From contig NZ_DIAX01000001.1 in NCBI RefSeq assembly GCF_002414845.1, positions 583 through 13,489 of the forward strand: DNA of 12,907 nucleotides. The letters run 5' to 3'. The translations under genes were made by a program, and so were the position numbers. This document shows, piece after piece, positions 1 to 6,584 of the stretch (positions are counted from its first letter, which is position 1; each line of letters begins with the position of its first letter). The notes beneath the pieces are model-generated. The model was not told the origin of the DNA. It was given only the letters and a program-made list of their open reading frames with translations, and did not search any database. Origin of the DNA: Gordonia sp. UBA5067 (GTDB lineage: Bacteria; Actinomycetota; Actinomycetes; Mycobacteriales; Mycobacteriaceae).

Positions 1-277
1 TCGCTTCGTCTTCATAGTCCACGACGACGACGCCGGCCTGTACGCACGCGTGTAGGTACGAGAGCAGGTGGCACTCACTCAGCGCCGCCAGCAGGAGATC
101 TTCGGGATTCCACTTGGTGCTGTCGCCGCGAAACGGCTTGTCGCTGGATGCGGTGATGTCGGGCTTTCCGGCAATTGTCAACGTGACGGTGCGGTCATAA
201 TCGCGATAGCCACTCGTGCCACTGCCGCGGTTTCCCGTCCAGCTGCTATGTACCTGATACCGATGTTCACCGAGCAT
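1..277 (-). CDS. OsmC family protein, N-terminal part (cut by window edge)
   Basis: Reading the complement from ATG 275-277 gives about 92 residues running off the left edge. The protein begins MLGEHRYQVHSSWTGNRG, then has GTSGYRDYDR, a FRGDSTKWNPEDLLLAALSE segment and a SECHLL motif. This pattern (short beta start, WNPEDLL helix, cysteine in the SxCH helix) is typical of OsmC/Ohr proteins, which reduce organic hydroperoxides with two cysteines; the second cysteine would lie beyond the window. Full members are about 140-160 residues, so roughly 60% is present. No strong ribosome binding site is seen; a GTCACC/GGTGAC palindrome lies 11 bases upstream of the ATG. It follows the NmrA-type gene on the same strand after about 130 bases, so co-transcription is possible but not shown. 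Family call is firm; the substrate is not. Confidence 0.85.
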   Translation of the reverse strand, partial: MLGEHRYQVHSSWTGNRGSGTSGYRDYDRTVTLTIAGKPDITASSDKPFRGDSTKWNPEDLLLAALSECHLLSYLHACVQAGVVVVDYEDEA

Positions 278-288
278 GGGCACAGTCT

Positions 289-301
289 GTCACCTGGTGA
301 C
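289..301. promoter_or_regulatory. 13-bp perfect palindrome upstream of the OsmC gene
   Basis: GTCACC and GGTGAC flank a single T. It lies just upstream of the osmC-like ATG (277, minus strand), where a repressor site or the 5' leader would be. A protein binding site is an inference from symmetry and position; the motif was not matched to a known regulator. The remaining sequence of the gap (302-411) shows no clear gene; a weak GGGC/GCCC mini-hairpin lies at 391-401. Confidence 0.35.
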
Positions 302-411
302 GTGAGCTATTGTTCTTGCGCAGCTCAGACCGAAAGCGGCGGTGGGGTTCCGCTTCAACATCTGGCGCGAGGTGAAGACAGGGATGCCGGGGCGATTGCC
401 CTGATGGTGAC

Positions 412-1260
412 CTAGGCCGACAGCGCTTCAGCCGCCGAGGTCGACGGCCGACCGATCAGATCCTGCAGGTCGGTGCTCTGCGAGTAGAGCGCGCCCTGCG
501 CGATGATGGGGTCCATCGCCGCGTACATGCTGGCTGCCTCTGCCGGCATCCCGAAGCCTTCGAGGGTTTGCTGGTATTCCGCCACCGACTGGTCGGTGTA
601 AACGACCGGACTGCCGATGATAGTGGAGACTGCATCGGCGATGTCCTGGTAGGAGAGTGCGGGGGAACCCGCGAGCTCGTAGACCTTGCCGGTGTGGCCC
701 TCGCCGGTCACGACGACCGCTGCGGCCTCCGCGTAGTCGCGGCGCGCGGCACCGGAGACCTTCGCTGATCCGGCTGCGCCGTAGAACTTCCCGACAGCCT
801 TGCCCGAGTCGATCGCCGAGGCATAGTTCTCCCAATACCAACCATTGCGCAGCAGGGTGTGGTCGATTCCTGACTTCGCGAGCAGCTCTTCGGTACCCCG
901 GTGTTCGGCGGCCAGGCCGAGCTCGGAGGTGTCGAGATTGAGCAGGCTGGTGTAGACGATGAACTGCACACCAGCCGTCTTAGCGGCATTGATGATGTTG
1001 GCGTGCTGTGCCAGGCGCTTACCCACCTCGCTGCCCGAGATGAGCACGAGGCGGTCGACGCCTTTCAGGGCGGAGGCCAGGGCGGGCTCGTCGTCGTATG
1101 ACGCGACACCCAAGTGGACGCCCATCTCGGCAAGGCTCGCGCCCTTGGCCTGACTGCGGATGATCGCGGTGATGTCGTCGGCGGCGACGCCGTGGGCGAG
1201 GAGGGACTCGACGACGTGACTGCCGAGGTGGCCGGTTGCTCCGGTGACTGCGATGCGCAT
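412..1260 (-). CDS. NmrA-family NAD(P)-binding protein, QorB/YtfG-like quinone reductase
   Basis: The 282-residue protein starts MRIAVTGATGHLGSHV: a GATGHLG dinucleotide-binding loop (residues 7-13) at the end of the first strand of a Rossmann fold, followed by LVLISGSEVG, YTSLLNLDTS, a TLLRNGWYWENY segment and a C-terminal substrate-side domain (SYQDIADAVSTIIGSPVVY). This is the pattern of NmrA-like atypical short-chain dehydrogenases, including NAD(P)H:quinone oxidoreductase 2 (QorB/YtfG). Length fits that group (about 285). The start at 1260 is chosen over the upstream ATG at 1302 because AGGAAG lies 6 bases before it and the glycine-rich loop then sits at the N-terminus, as usual. It is transcribed away from an HxlR regulator, the same arrangement as ytfG/ytfH and qorA/qorR. 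Likely role: cytoplasmic reduction of quinones or electrophiles. Substrate not determinable here. Confidence 0.85.
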   Translation of the reverse strand: MRIAVTGATGHLGSHVVESLLAHGVAADDITAIIRSQAKGASLAEMGVHLGVASYDDEPALASALKGVDRLVLISGSEVGKRLAQHANIINAAKTAGVQFIVYTSLLNLDTSELGLAAEHRGTEELLAKSGIDHTLLRNGWYWENYASAIDSGKAVGKFYGAAGSAKVSGAARRDYAEAAAVVVTGEGHTGKVYELAGSPALSYQDIADAVSTIIGSPVVYTDQSVAEYQQTLEGFGMPAEAASMYAAMDPIIAQGALYSQSTDLQDLIGRPSTSAAEALSA

Positions 1261-1304
1261 GAGGGTTCTTCCTGTGGGGTGCTCTTTGTCGTAATCCATC
1301 ATGG

Positions 1305-1340
1305 CACTAACTAATCAGAAGCGCAATTGATTGGGAAGTG
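1305..1340. promoter_or_regulatory. Imperfect inverted repeat, candidate HxlR operator
   Basis: CACTAACTAATCA (1305-1317) and TGATTGGGAAGTG (1328-1340) are inverted copies matching at 10 of 13 positions, separated by 10 bases; arm centres are 23 bp apart, about two helical turns. The right arm covers the putative -35 box of the HxlR gene and the whole element lies upstream of the divergent NmrA-type gene, so one regulator could control both. Binding by the neighbouring HxlR protein is inferred from position, as in known QorR-type divergent pairs. Confidence 0.5.
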
Positions 1341-1359
1341 CTTCCTTCTGCAGTATTCT
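1331..1359 (+). promoter_or_regulatory. Putative promoter of the HxlR gene (leaderless)
   Basis: TTGGGA (1331-1336) and TATTCT (1354-1359) are separated by 17 bases, a good spacing for a sigma70/SigA promoter. Transcription would begin near 1366-1367, exactly at the GTG start codon, so the mRNA is predicted to be leaderless. The GGAGG at 1361-1365 is only one base from the GTG, too near to serve it as a ribosome binding site. Confidence 0.5.
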
Positions 1360-1366
1360 TGGAGGG

Positions 1367-1774
1367 GTGACTGACCTCGATAGCGATCCGGGACGCTCGT
1401 TCGACGCGGATGTCTTCTCGCGCATGTGTGCCTCGCGGGGGGTGCTTCAGCACGTGACCGGCCGCTGGAGTGCGCTCATCGTGGTTGCGCTGCTGGAGAA
1501 CAACGCCCCGATGCGATTCGCGGCGATCCGTCGTCGTGTCGACGGCATCAGCGATCGGATGTTGTCGCAGACCCTGGGGCAGATCGAGCGGGAAGGAATC
1601 GTGGTGCGCACCGTGCATAGCACCATCCCGCCGCACGTCGAGTACGGGCTCACGGCGCTGGGGCAGAAGATCGCAGAGCCGTTGACGGCACTGATCGGGA
1701 TCATCGAGTCCGAGTTGCCACACGTGCTCGCAGCGCAGAAGGCATTCGATGATGCCGACGAGAGGCGAAGCTGA
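1367..1774 (+). CDS. HxlR-family transcriptional regulator, QorR/YtfH-like
   Basis: A 135-residue winged-helix protein beginning VTDLDSDPGRSF. The HxlR signature is seen in CASRGVLQHVTGRWSALIVV, then RFAAIRRRVDGISDRMLSQT (recognition helix region), LGQIEREGIVVRTV and a wing ending in PPHVEYGLTALGQKI. The only cysteine is Cys21, at the place where HxlR members of the QorR/YodB type carry the redox- or quinone-sensing cysteine. The upstream in-frame TTG at 1331 overlaps the promoter and adds residues with no family match, so GTG 1367 is preferred. It is divergent from the NmrA-type oxidoreductase. Inferred model: the regulator represses both genes and is released when Cys21 is oxidised or alkylated. 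Confidence 0.88.
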   Translation: MTDLDSDPGRSFDADVFSRMCASRGVLQHVTGRWSALIVVALLENNAPMRFAAIRRRVDGISDRMLSQTLGQIEREGIVVRTVHSTIPPHVEYGLTALGQKIAEPLTALIGIIESELPHVLAAQKAFDDADERRS

Positions 1775-1810
1775 GGGCTCCAGAGCACGCTCGCGGTATC
1801 GATCGGTGTA

Positions 1811-1846
1811 CCGGGCGCGGGGGTTCTCTTGACCAGACCGCGCCGG
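1811..1846 (+). terminator. GC-rich hairpin downstream of the HxlR gene
   Basis: CCGGGCGCGG (1811-1820) can pair with CCGCGCCGG (1838-1846) with one bulged G and a 17-base loop. It lies 36 bases after the HxlR stop codon. There is no following T-run, but actinobacterial terminators often lack one. Termination is an inference from structure and position. Confidence 0.35.
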
Positions 1847-1866
1847 TAAATCCCTGGAGGAATCGG

Positions 1867-1923
1867 GTGACGATCAACTGCCCGATCACCGAGTATTACG
1901 GATATGTACACAATCGACGGTAA
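1867..1923 (+). CDS. 18-codon mini-ORF before the PaaX gene (possible leader peptide)
   Basis: GTG 1867 is preceded by GGAGG (1856-1860) at 6 bases, the best-placed ribosome binding site in this part of the window. It opens a frame of 18 codons, VTINCPITEYYGYVHNRR, ending at TAA 1921-1923. The frame ends inside the inverted repeat that precedes the PaaX gene, 18 bases before that gene's start. It has no recognised family. It could be a leader peptide, a small protein, or the surviving 5' end of a lost gene; an accidental match cannot be excluded. Confidence 0.3.
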   Translation: MTINCPITEYYGYVHNRR

Positions 1924-1937
1924 CTGTGTAATATCCG
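1899..1937. promoter_or_regulatory. Inverted repeat and -10 box before the PaaX gene
   Basis: CGGATATGTACACA (1899-1912) and TGTGTAATATCCG (1925-1937) are inverted copies, perfect except for one extra base in the left arm, with a 12-base centre. The right arm contains TAATAT (1929-1934), an excellent -10 hexamer placed so that transcription would begin about 1941-1942, at the GTG start of the PaaX gene. No good -35 box is seen at 17 bases, which suggests an activator-dependent or extended promoter. A regulator bound here would block RNA polymerase; PaaX-type self-repression is the simplest inference. Confidence 0.6.
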
Positions 1938-1941
1938 CGAT

Positions 1942-2793
1942 GTGCAGAATGTTGCCCCCGAGGACGAAGCGATCACGCCCGGACCGCTCAGTGCGCGGTC
2001 GGTGGCGCTGAATCTGCTGCTGGGTGCCCCGCCCGCCGGATTGGCTGGCCGCGATTTGATCCGGCTCGGTGAACGATTTGGGGTGGCGGGATCCACCATG
2101 CGGGTGGCGCTGTCGCGGATGACCGCTGCCGGCGAACTCGAATCCGCCGACGCGATCTATCGACTCTCCGAACGCCACCGGGACCGGCAGGCGCGCCAGG
2201 ACGCACAGATCAACCCGCACCTCCGGGACTACAGCGGACGATGGGTCCAGGTGGTCGTCGTCGGTACGGGGCGCCGCGCCGCTGACCGCGACGAACTGCG
2301 ACGCGCCATGCGTGGTGCGCGATTCGGCGAATTGCGCGAAGGGGTCTGGATGCGGCCAGACAACCTTGCGGATCTGGTCCGGCCGGACTATCCGGGACTG
2401 GAGTACTTCCGGGCCACCGCCGAGGACCCCCAGAAACTCTGCGCACAACTGTGGGACCTGGATCGCTGGGCGGCGCGGGCGCAATCGCTGATCGGCGCGC
2501 TGCGTACCCCCGACTCCGAGCCCGTCGTGCTGCTGTCGGCGGCGGCCGCTGCCGTGCGGCACCTGCGCGAAGACCCGGTGCTGCCGCCCGAGTTGGCCCC
2601 GGCCGACTGGCCGGCCAACCACCTCCGTGCGGCCTACGAGTCCTTCCGCGACGACCTGACACGCAGTCTGCTGGAGGCCGACCCGCCGCTGCCCACCAGT
2701 GCGCCCGCACTGGGCAACCGCGCCGTAACGAACGCGCGCCATACCGAACGATCACTGACGTCCCGTCCGGGTCGTCAATCGAGAGGGAAGTGA
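1942..2793 (+). CDS. PaaX-family transcriptional regulator
   Basis: A 283-residue protein with an N-terminal winged helix (about 17-75), including GRDLIRLGERFGVAGSTMRV, the Cas2-like central domain that marks the PaaX family (about 97-170, starting GRWVQVVVVGTG and holding FGELREGVWMRP), and a C-terminal helical domain (WDLDRWAARAQSLIG onward). PaaX proteins are repressors released by aryl- or acyl-CoA thioesters, classically phenylacetyl-CoA. It is the first gene of a run that includes an acyl-CoA synthetase and an acyl-CoA dehydrogenase, with 7 bases to the next gene, so an acyl-CoA made by the operon is the likely ligand (inference). GTG 1942 is the only sensible start, has no ribosome binding site and follows a -10 box, implying a leaderless mRNA. 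The last 30 residues are basic and low-complexity. Confidence 0.87.
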   Translation: MQNVAPEDEAITPGPLSARSVALNLLLGAPPAGLAGRDLIRLGERFGVAGSTMRVALSRMTAAGELESADAIYRLSERHRDRQARQDAQINPHLRDYSGRWVQVVVVGTGRRAADRDELRRAMRGARFGELREGVWMRPDNLADLVRPDYPGLEYFRATAEDPQKLCAQLWDLDRWAARAQSLIGALRTPDSEPVVLLSAAAAAVRHLREDPVLPPELAPADWPANHLRAAYESFRDDLTRSLLEADPPLPTSAPALGNRAVTNARHTERSLTSRPGRQSRGK

Positions 2794-2800
2794 ACATACG

Positions 2801-4423
2801 ATGCAGACGCATACAGTTTTCAACCAAGCGCCGCCGCTGGTGGACTTCAACACCGCCGACTATCCGCCGCTGCGCGAAGCGTTGGCCCGGGTCGGTGCTC
2901 CGTTGGATGAGCTCGATCAGGTCGGCGCCGCGGCCGGCAGTGCGGCGGTAATCGAGCTCGGCGACCGCGTCGAGGCGCATCCGCCGATCCTCAAGACGCA
3001 CGACCGGTTCGGCAACCGCATCGACGAGGTCCACTACGACCCGGCCTACCACGAACTGCTGACCAAGGCATTCGAGTTCGGGCTGCATGGTGCTCCGTGG
3101 GTGTCCAACGATCCAAATGCGCATCTGCTGCGTGCGGCCAAGTTCTCCGCGTGGCAGGTGGTCGACGCCGGGCACGGCTGTCCGATATCGATGACCTATT
3201 CGGCGGTCCCGGCCCTTCAGGTCGATGCCGAGTTGGCGGACCGCTACGTGCCTCTGCTGGCCAGCAGCATCTACGACCCGCAGCTCCGGATCATCTCCGA
3301 TAAGCAGGGCATATCGGCGGGAATGTCGATGACGGAGAAGCAGGGCGGCTCCGATGTTCGGGCCAACACCACCACCGCCACTGAACTCGCCGACGGCACC
3401 TACCGCATCGTGGGCCACAAATGGTTCACCTCGGCGCCGATGTCGGACATCCTGTTGACGCTCGCGCAGGCGCCGGGCGGGCTCACCTGCTTCGTCCTGC
3501 CCCGGGTGCTACCGGACGGTTCGCGCAATGCCATCGGCGTGCAACGGCTGAAAGACAAACTCGGCAACAAGTCCAACGCCAGCAGCGAAGTGGAATACCA
3601 GAACGCGATCGGTTGGCGGCTCGGCGACGAAGGCAAAGGGGTGCGCACCATCATCGAAATGGTGAACGGCACCCGGCTCGACTGCACGCTGGGCACCGCC
3701 ACCCTGATGAAGCACGGCGTTTCCCTGGCCGCACACCACGTCAACCACCGAGCAGCCTTCGGGCAGACGCTGATCGATCAGCCGCTCATGCGCAATGTGA
3801 TCGCCGACCTGGCGATCGAGGCCGAGGCCTCCATGACGGTCGCGCTGTGGTTGGCCGGGCTCACCGATCAGGCCCGCGCCGGCGATGAGCGGGCGGCGGC
3901 GCTGCGCCGAATCGGTCTGGCAGTGTCGAAATACTACGTGTGCAAACGCGGCCCGGCCCACGCCGCCGAAGCGCTCGAATGCCTCGGCGGCAATGGCTTC
4001 GTCGAAGAGTCGCGGATGCCGCGCCTGTTCCGGGAATCCCCGCTGGGATCGATCTGGGAAGGCAGCGGAAATGTCGCCGCCCTCGATACCTTGCGGGCCA
4101 TCGGCCGCCAGCCCGAGACGCTGGGCATCTTGTTCGAGGAACTGGAACAGGCCCGCGGCGCGGACCGGCGGTACGACGAGTTCCTCACGGCGCTGCAAAA
4201 CCAGTTCACCGATCTGAATAACCTGGAATATCGCGCCCGCACCATCGTCGGCGATCTGGCGGTGGCGATCCAAGCATCGCTGCTGCTGCGCTTCGGCAAT
4301 CCCGCCGTGGCCGACGGCTTCACCGGCTCCCGGCTCGCCGGGTCATGGGGCAATGTCTTCGGAACCTTGGACTCCTCAATCGACACGGCCGCCATCATTG
4401 CGCGCGCCACCCCGAAGTCATGA
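2801..4423 (+). CDS. aidB: AidB/FadE8-like acyl-CoA dehydrogenase
   Basis: 540 residues, the length of Escherichia coli AidB (about 541) and much longer than ordinary acyl-CoA dehydrogenases (about 380). AidB-type signatures include the FAD-binding TEKQGGSDVRANTTTA segment (from residue 178), GHKWFTSAPMSD, LGNKSNASSEVEY, MVNGTRLDCTLG and LGSIWEGSGNVAALDTLRAI, in which Glu420 occupies the position of the AidB catalytic glutamate. The C-terminal helical domain seen in AidB is present. The ATG is 7 bases after the PaaX gene, with AGAGGGAAG upstream. E. coli AidB is a flavoprotein tied to the alkylation response and able to bind DNA, with weak isovaleryl-CoA dehydrogenase activity. Here the operon partners (acyl-CoA synthetase, PaaX) favour a catabolic dehydrogenase role. 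Family certain; substrate unknown. Confidence 0.93.
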   Translation: MQTHTVFNQAPPLVDFNTADYPPLREALARVGAPLDELDQVGAAAGSAAVIELGDRVEAHPPILKTHDRFGNRIDEVHYDPAYHELLTKAFEFGLHGAPWVSNDPNAHLLRAAKFSAWQVVDAGHGCPISMTYSAVPALQVDAELADRYVPLLASSIYDPQLRIISDKQGISAGMSMTEKQGGSDVRANTTTATELADGTYRIVGHKWFTSAPMSDILLTLAQAPGGLTCFVLPRVLPDGSRNAIGVQRLKDKLGNKSNASSEVEYQNAIGWRLGDEGKGVRTIIEMVNGTRLDCTLGTATLMKHGVSLAAHHVNHRAAFGQTLIDQPLMRNVIADLAIEAEASMTVALWLAGLTDQARAGDERAAALRRIGLAVSKYYVCKRGPAHAAEALECLGGNGFVEESRMPRLFRESPLGSIWEGSGNVAALDTLRAIGRQPETLGILFEELEQARGADRRYDEFLTALQNQFTDLNNLEYRARTIVGDLAVAIQASLLLRFGNPAVADGFTGSRLAGSWGNVFGTLDSSIDTAAIIARATPKS

Positions 4424-5973
4424 CCGGCCACACCGTTGCGCCGCAGGCGCAGACCCGACGCCAGGAGCCCACTCCGGCGCAGATCCTCGATGACCGGGCA
4501 CGGACGGCGCCGACGGCGCCGGCCTACGTTGACGGCGAAGCGCGATTCTCCTTCGGGCAGGCGGCCTCGCGCGCCCGCGTACTCGCCGGCTGGCTTTCTG
4601 CGCGGGGAGTCGGCTCGGGTGACCGGATCCTCCTGATGGCCAAGAATGGTGAGTTCTCGGCGACCACCGTATTCGCGGCCTCGCATCTGGGTGCCGCGGT
4701 CGTCATGGCGAACTGGCGGTTGTCGCCAGCCGAGATCGCCTACGTCTTCGATGATTCGACGCCGGTCGCGGTGCTGTACGAGAGTGTTTTCGAGGAGGCG
4801 CTCAGCCAGGTGACGCAGATCCGCGGCGAGTTCAGCGGTCCGCTGCTGCGCCACGGTCTGGGGGCGGCCGACGTCGCCGAGTACGACTCGGTGCAAGAGG
4901 CGGAAGCTGCGGGGGAGAGTACGGCGACCGGCGATGCGAACGCGACCGCAGTGGTCATGTACACCTCGGGAACCACCGGGCGACCCAAGGGGGCCGAGCT
5001 CACCGGCGCCAACCTGTTCTGGTCGGCGCACGGCATGTCGAGCAGTATCGAGTGGGAAGCCGCCCACCGCTTCTTATTGGCCGCGCCGATGTTCCACATC
5101 GGCGGTCTGGCCCCACTTTTCGCTAACGTGCTTCGCGGATCGACTACGGTCTTCGTCGCTGATTTTGACCCCGTCGCGGTGTGGGAGCTGATTGGCACCG
5201 AGCGGATCACCACGATGATGACCGTCCCGGTCATGCTCGCTGCCATGGCGCAGGTGGCCGCCGCGAAGACGGTGGACACCAGCAGTCTGGTCAACGTGAC
5301 CTGCGGCGGATCGGCGGTGCCGACGAGCCTGATCGACACCTTCGCGCACTGGGGCGTGGAGGTGCAGGTGGTCTACGGAATGACTGAATTCTCCGGCGGC
5401 CTTACCTACTATCTGCCCTCGACAATGCCGAGCCACCGGGGCAGCCAGGGGCGGCCGGTGTTCTACTCCGATATCGCCGTCATCGACCCGGACACCGAAC
5501 ATCGGTTGCCAGCGGGAGAAGTCGGGGAGATCGTCGGCGACGGGCCGCAGCGTTTCGCGGGCTATCTGGGCAATGCGCAAGCTACCCGCGACGCGCTCAC
5601 CGCTGACGGGTGGTACCGCACAGGGGATGTCGGATTCATTGACGACGCCGGGATACTCACCGTCGTCGACCGGATCAAAGACATGATCATCAGCGGCGGT
5701 GAGAACATCTACCCGGCCGAAATCGAGGCGGTGCTGCTCAGCCATCCAGCCGTCGTCGACGCGGCGGTGGTCGGGCTGGCAGACGAGAAGTGGGGGGAGG
5801 TTCCGGTGGCGTTCGTCGTCGCCGACCCCGCGGTGGTCGACGCCGCACAGCTGCTGGCGCTCACCGGCGGCAGGCTGGCTCGCTACAAGCAACCCAAACA
5901 GGTGGAATTCGTTGACACGTTGCCGCGCAATGCGGTCGGTAAGATTCAGAAAGGGCAGCTACGTGAGCACTGA
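4420..5973 (+). CDS. AMP-forming acyl-CoA synthetase (FadD/class I adenylate-forming)
   Basis: 517 residues, MTGHTVAPQAQTRRQEPTPA at the start; ATG 4420 overlaps the dehydrogenase stop codon as ATGA, indicating translational coupling. Adenylate-forming enzyme motifs are in order: YTSGTTGRPKG (181-191, ATP phosphate loop), YGMTE (319-323), WYRTGD (398-403), DRIKDMIISGGENIYPAEIE (hinge and C-terminal domain) and NAVGKIQKG with the catalytic Lys508. The enzyme should convert a carboxylic acid, ATP and CoA to acyl-CoA, AMP and pyrophosphate in the cytoplasm. Its place after an acyl-CoA dehydrogenase and under a PaaX regulator suggests it loads the acid whose thioester is then dehydrogenated. All key residues are present; acid specificity (medium chain, aromatic or terpenoid) cannot be read from the sequence. 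Confidence 0.94.
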   Translation: MTGHTVAPQAQTRRQEPTPAQILDDRARTAPTAPAYVDGEARFSFGQAASRARVLAGWLSARGVGSGDRILLMAKNGEFSATTVFAASHLGAAVVMANWRLSPAEIAYVFDDSTPVAVLYESVFEEALSQVTQIRGEFSGPLLRHGLGAADVAEYDSVQEAEAAGESTATGDANATAVVMYTSGTTGRPKGAELTGANLFWSAHGMSSSIEWEAAHRFLLAAPMFHIGGLAPLFANVLRGSTTVFVADFDPVAVWELIGTERITTMMTVPVMLAAMAQVAAAKTVDTSSLVNVTCGGSAVPTSLIDTFAHWGVEVQVVYGMTEFSGGLTYYLPSTMPSHRGSQGRPVFYSDIAVIDPDTEHRLPAGEVGEIVGDGPQRFAGYLGNAQATRDALTADGWYRTGDVGFIDDAGILTVVDRIKDMIISGGENIYPAEIEAVLLSHPAVVDAAVVGLADEKWGEVPVAFVVADPAVVDAAQLLALTGGRLARYKQPKQVEFVDTLPRNAVGKIQKGQLREH

Positions 5974-6538
5974 GTACCCACACCGGATACCGGAAACACC
6001 GCAGGCATCGGTGGAGCTTCTCGAACGGGTGGTGCCACCGCCAAACCGGCCGCCGCTGCTGTATCTGGCGATGGCGGCTAACCCGGAGGTGCTGCGGGCC
6101 TACGTCCAGGGTCCGATCTTGGGGTTGCATGGACTGCTCCATACCGGGCAGTTGGCGCCAGCCGAGCGTGAACTGTGCATTCTGCGGGTCACCGCCCGCA
6201 GCGGTGCCGAACACGAGTGGGGCGTGCACGTCGCCTACTTCGGGAAGACCTCGGGTCTGCCGCCGGCGCAGGTCGCTGCCACCGTCACCGGCGAGGACGC
6301 CGCAGAACCGTGGACGCCGCGCCAGCGGGCCATCGTGGCGGTGGCCGATGCGATGGTGGACATGCGTGAACTCACCGACGCCGAACTCGCCGAGATCGAT
6401 GGGGTCCTGACCGTGGCGACCCGGACGGAGATCGTCGCCATCAGCGCGCAATATCTGGGGATCTCGGCCACCTGCCGGGCCCTGGGCATCCCGCCCGAGC
6501 CGGGTGCTCCGCGTTTCCCGGAGCCGCCGGCATCCTGA
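5963..6538 (+). CDS. Carboxymuconolactone decarboxylase (CMD/AhpD-fold) family protein
   Basis: 191 residues from GTG 5963, which overlaps the synthetase gene by 11 bases and has AAAGGG 7 bases upstream. The core is the CMD fold: PAERELCILRVTARSGAEHE followed by WGVHVAYFGKTSGL (residues 67-99), then WTPRQRAIVAVADAMVDM and RTEIVAISAQYLGISATCRA. The AhpD CxxC pair is absent; residues Glu83, Glu85 and His89 stand in the equivalent helix, as in the non-thiol, lactone-decarboxylase-like branch. Proteins of this branch often accompany acyl-CoA and steroid/terpenoid catabolic genes in actinobacteria, usually with unproven function. Last gene of the PaaX operon; a strong hairpin follows 10 bases after the stop codon. 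Confidence 0.85.
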   Translation: MSTEYPHRIPETPQASVELLERVVPPPNRPPLLYLAMAANPEVLRAYVQGPILGLHGLLHTGQLAPAERELCILRVTARSGAEHEWGVHVAYFGKTSGLPPAQVAATVTGEDAAEPWTPRQRAIVAVADAMVDMRELTDAELAEIDGVLTVATRTEIVAISAQYLGISATCRALGIPPEPGAPRFPEPPAS

Positions 6539-6548
6539 TCGTCCGGCT

Positions 6549-6577
6549 TCCCGATCGGCTGGGTGTGCCGATCGGGA
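6549..6577. terminator. Bidirectional terminator hairpin between convergent genes
   Basis: TCCCGATCGGC (6549-6559) and GCCGATCGGGA (6567-6577) form a perfect 11-bp stem with a 7-base loop. It sits in the 46-base gap between the stop of the CMD-family gene and the stop of the TetR gene, so it can end both transcripts. There is no long T-run on either side. Confidence 0.75.
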
Positions 6578-6584
6578 GCAGGGG

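Noticed and set aside
68..415. Plus-strand open frame of 115 residues
   Set aside because: Antisense to the OsmC gene; its translation has no domain pattern while the complement reads as a clear OsmC N-terminus.
1447..2742. Minus-strand open frame of 431 residues
   Set aside because: It lies opposite the HxlR and PaaX genes, whose domains are recognisable. Its translation is Arg/Gly/Ser-rich without domain pattern, as expected of a high-GC antisense frame.
2210..3418. Minus-strand open frame of 402 residues
   Set aside because: Antisense to the PaaX and AidB-like genes; low-complexity Arg/Pro/Ala composition and no family motif.
3934..5067. Minus-strand open frame of 377 residues
   Set aside because: Antisense to the dehydrogenase/synthetase junction, both of which carry complete catalytic motifs.
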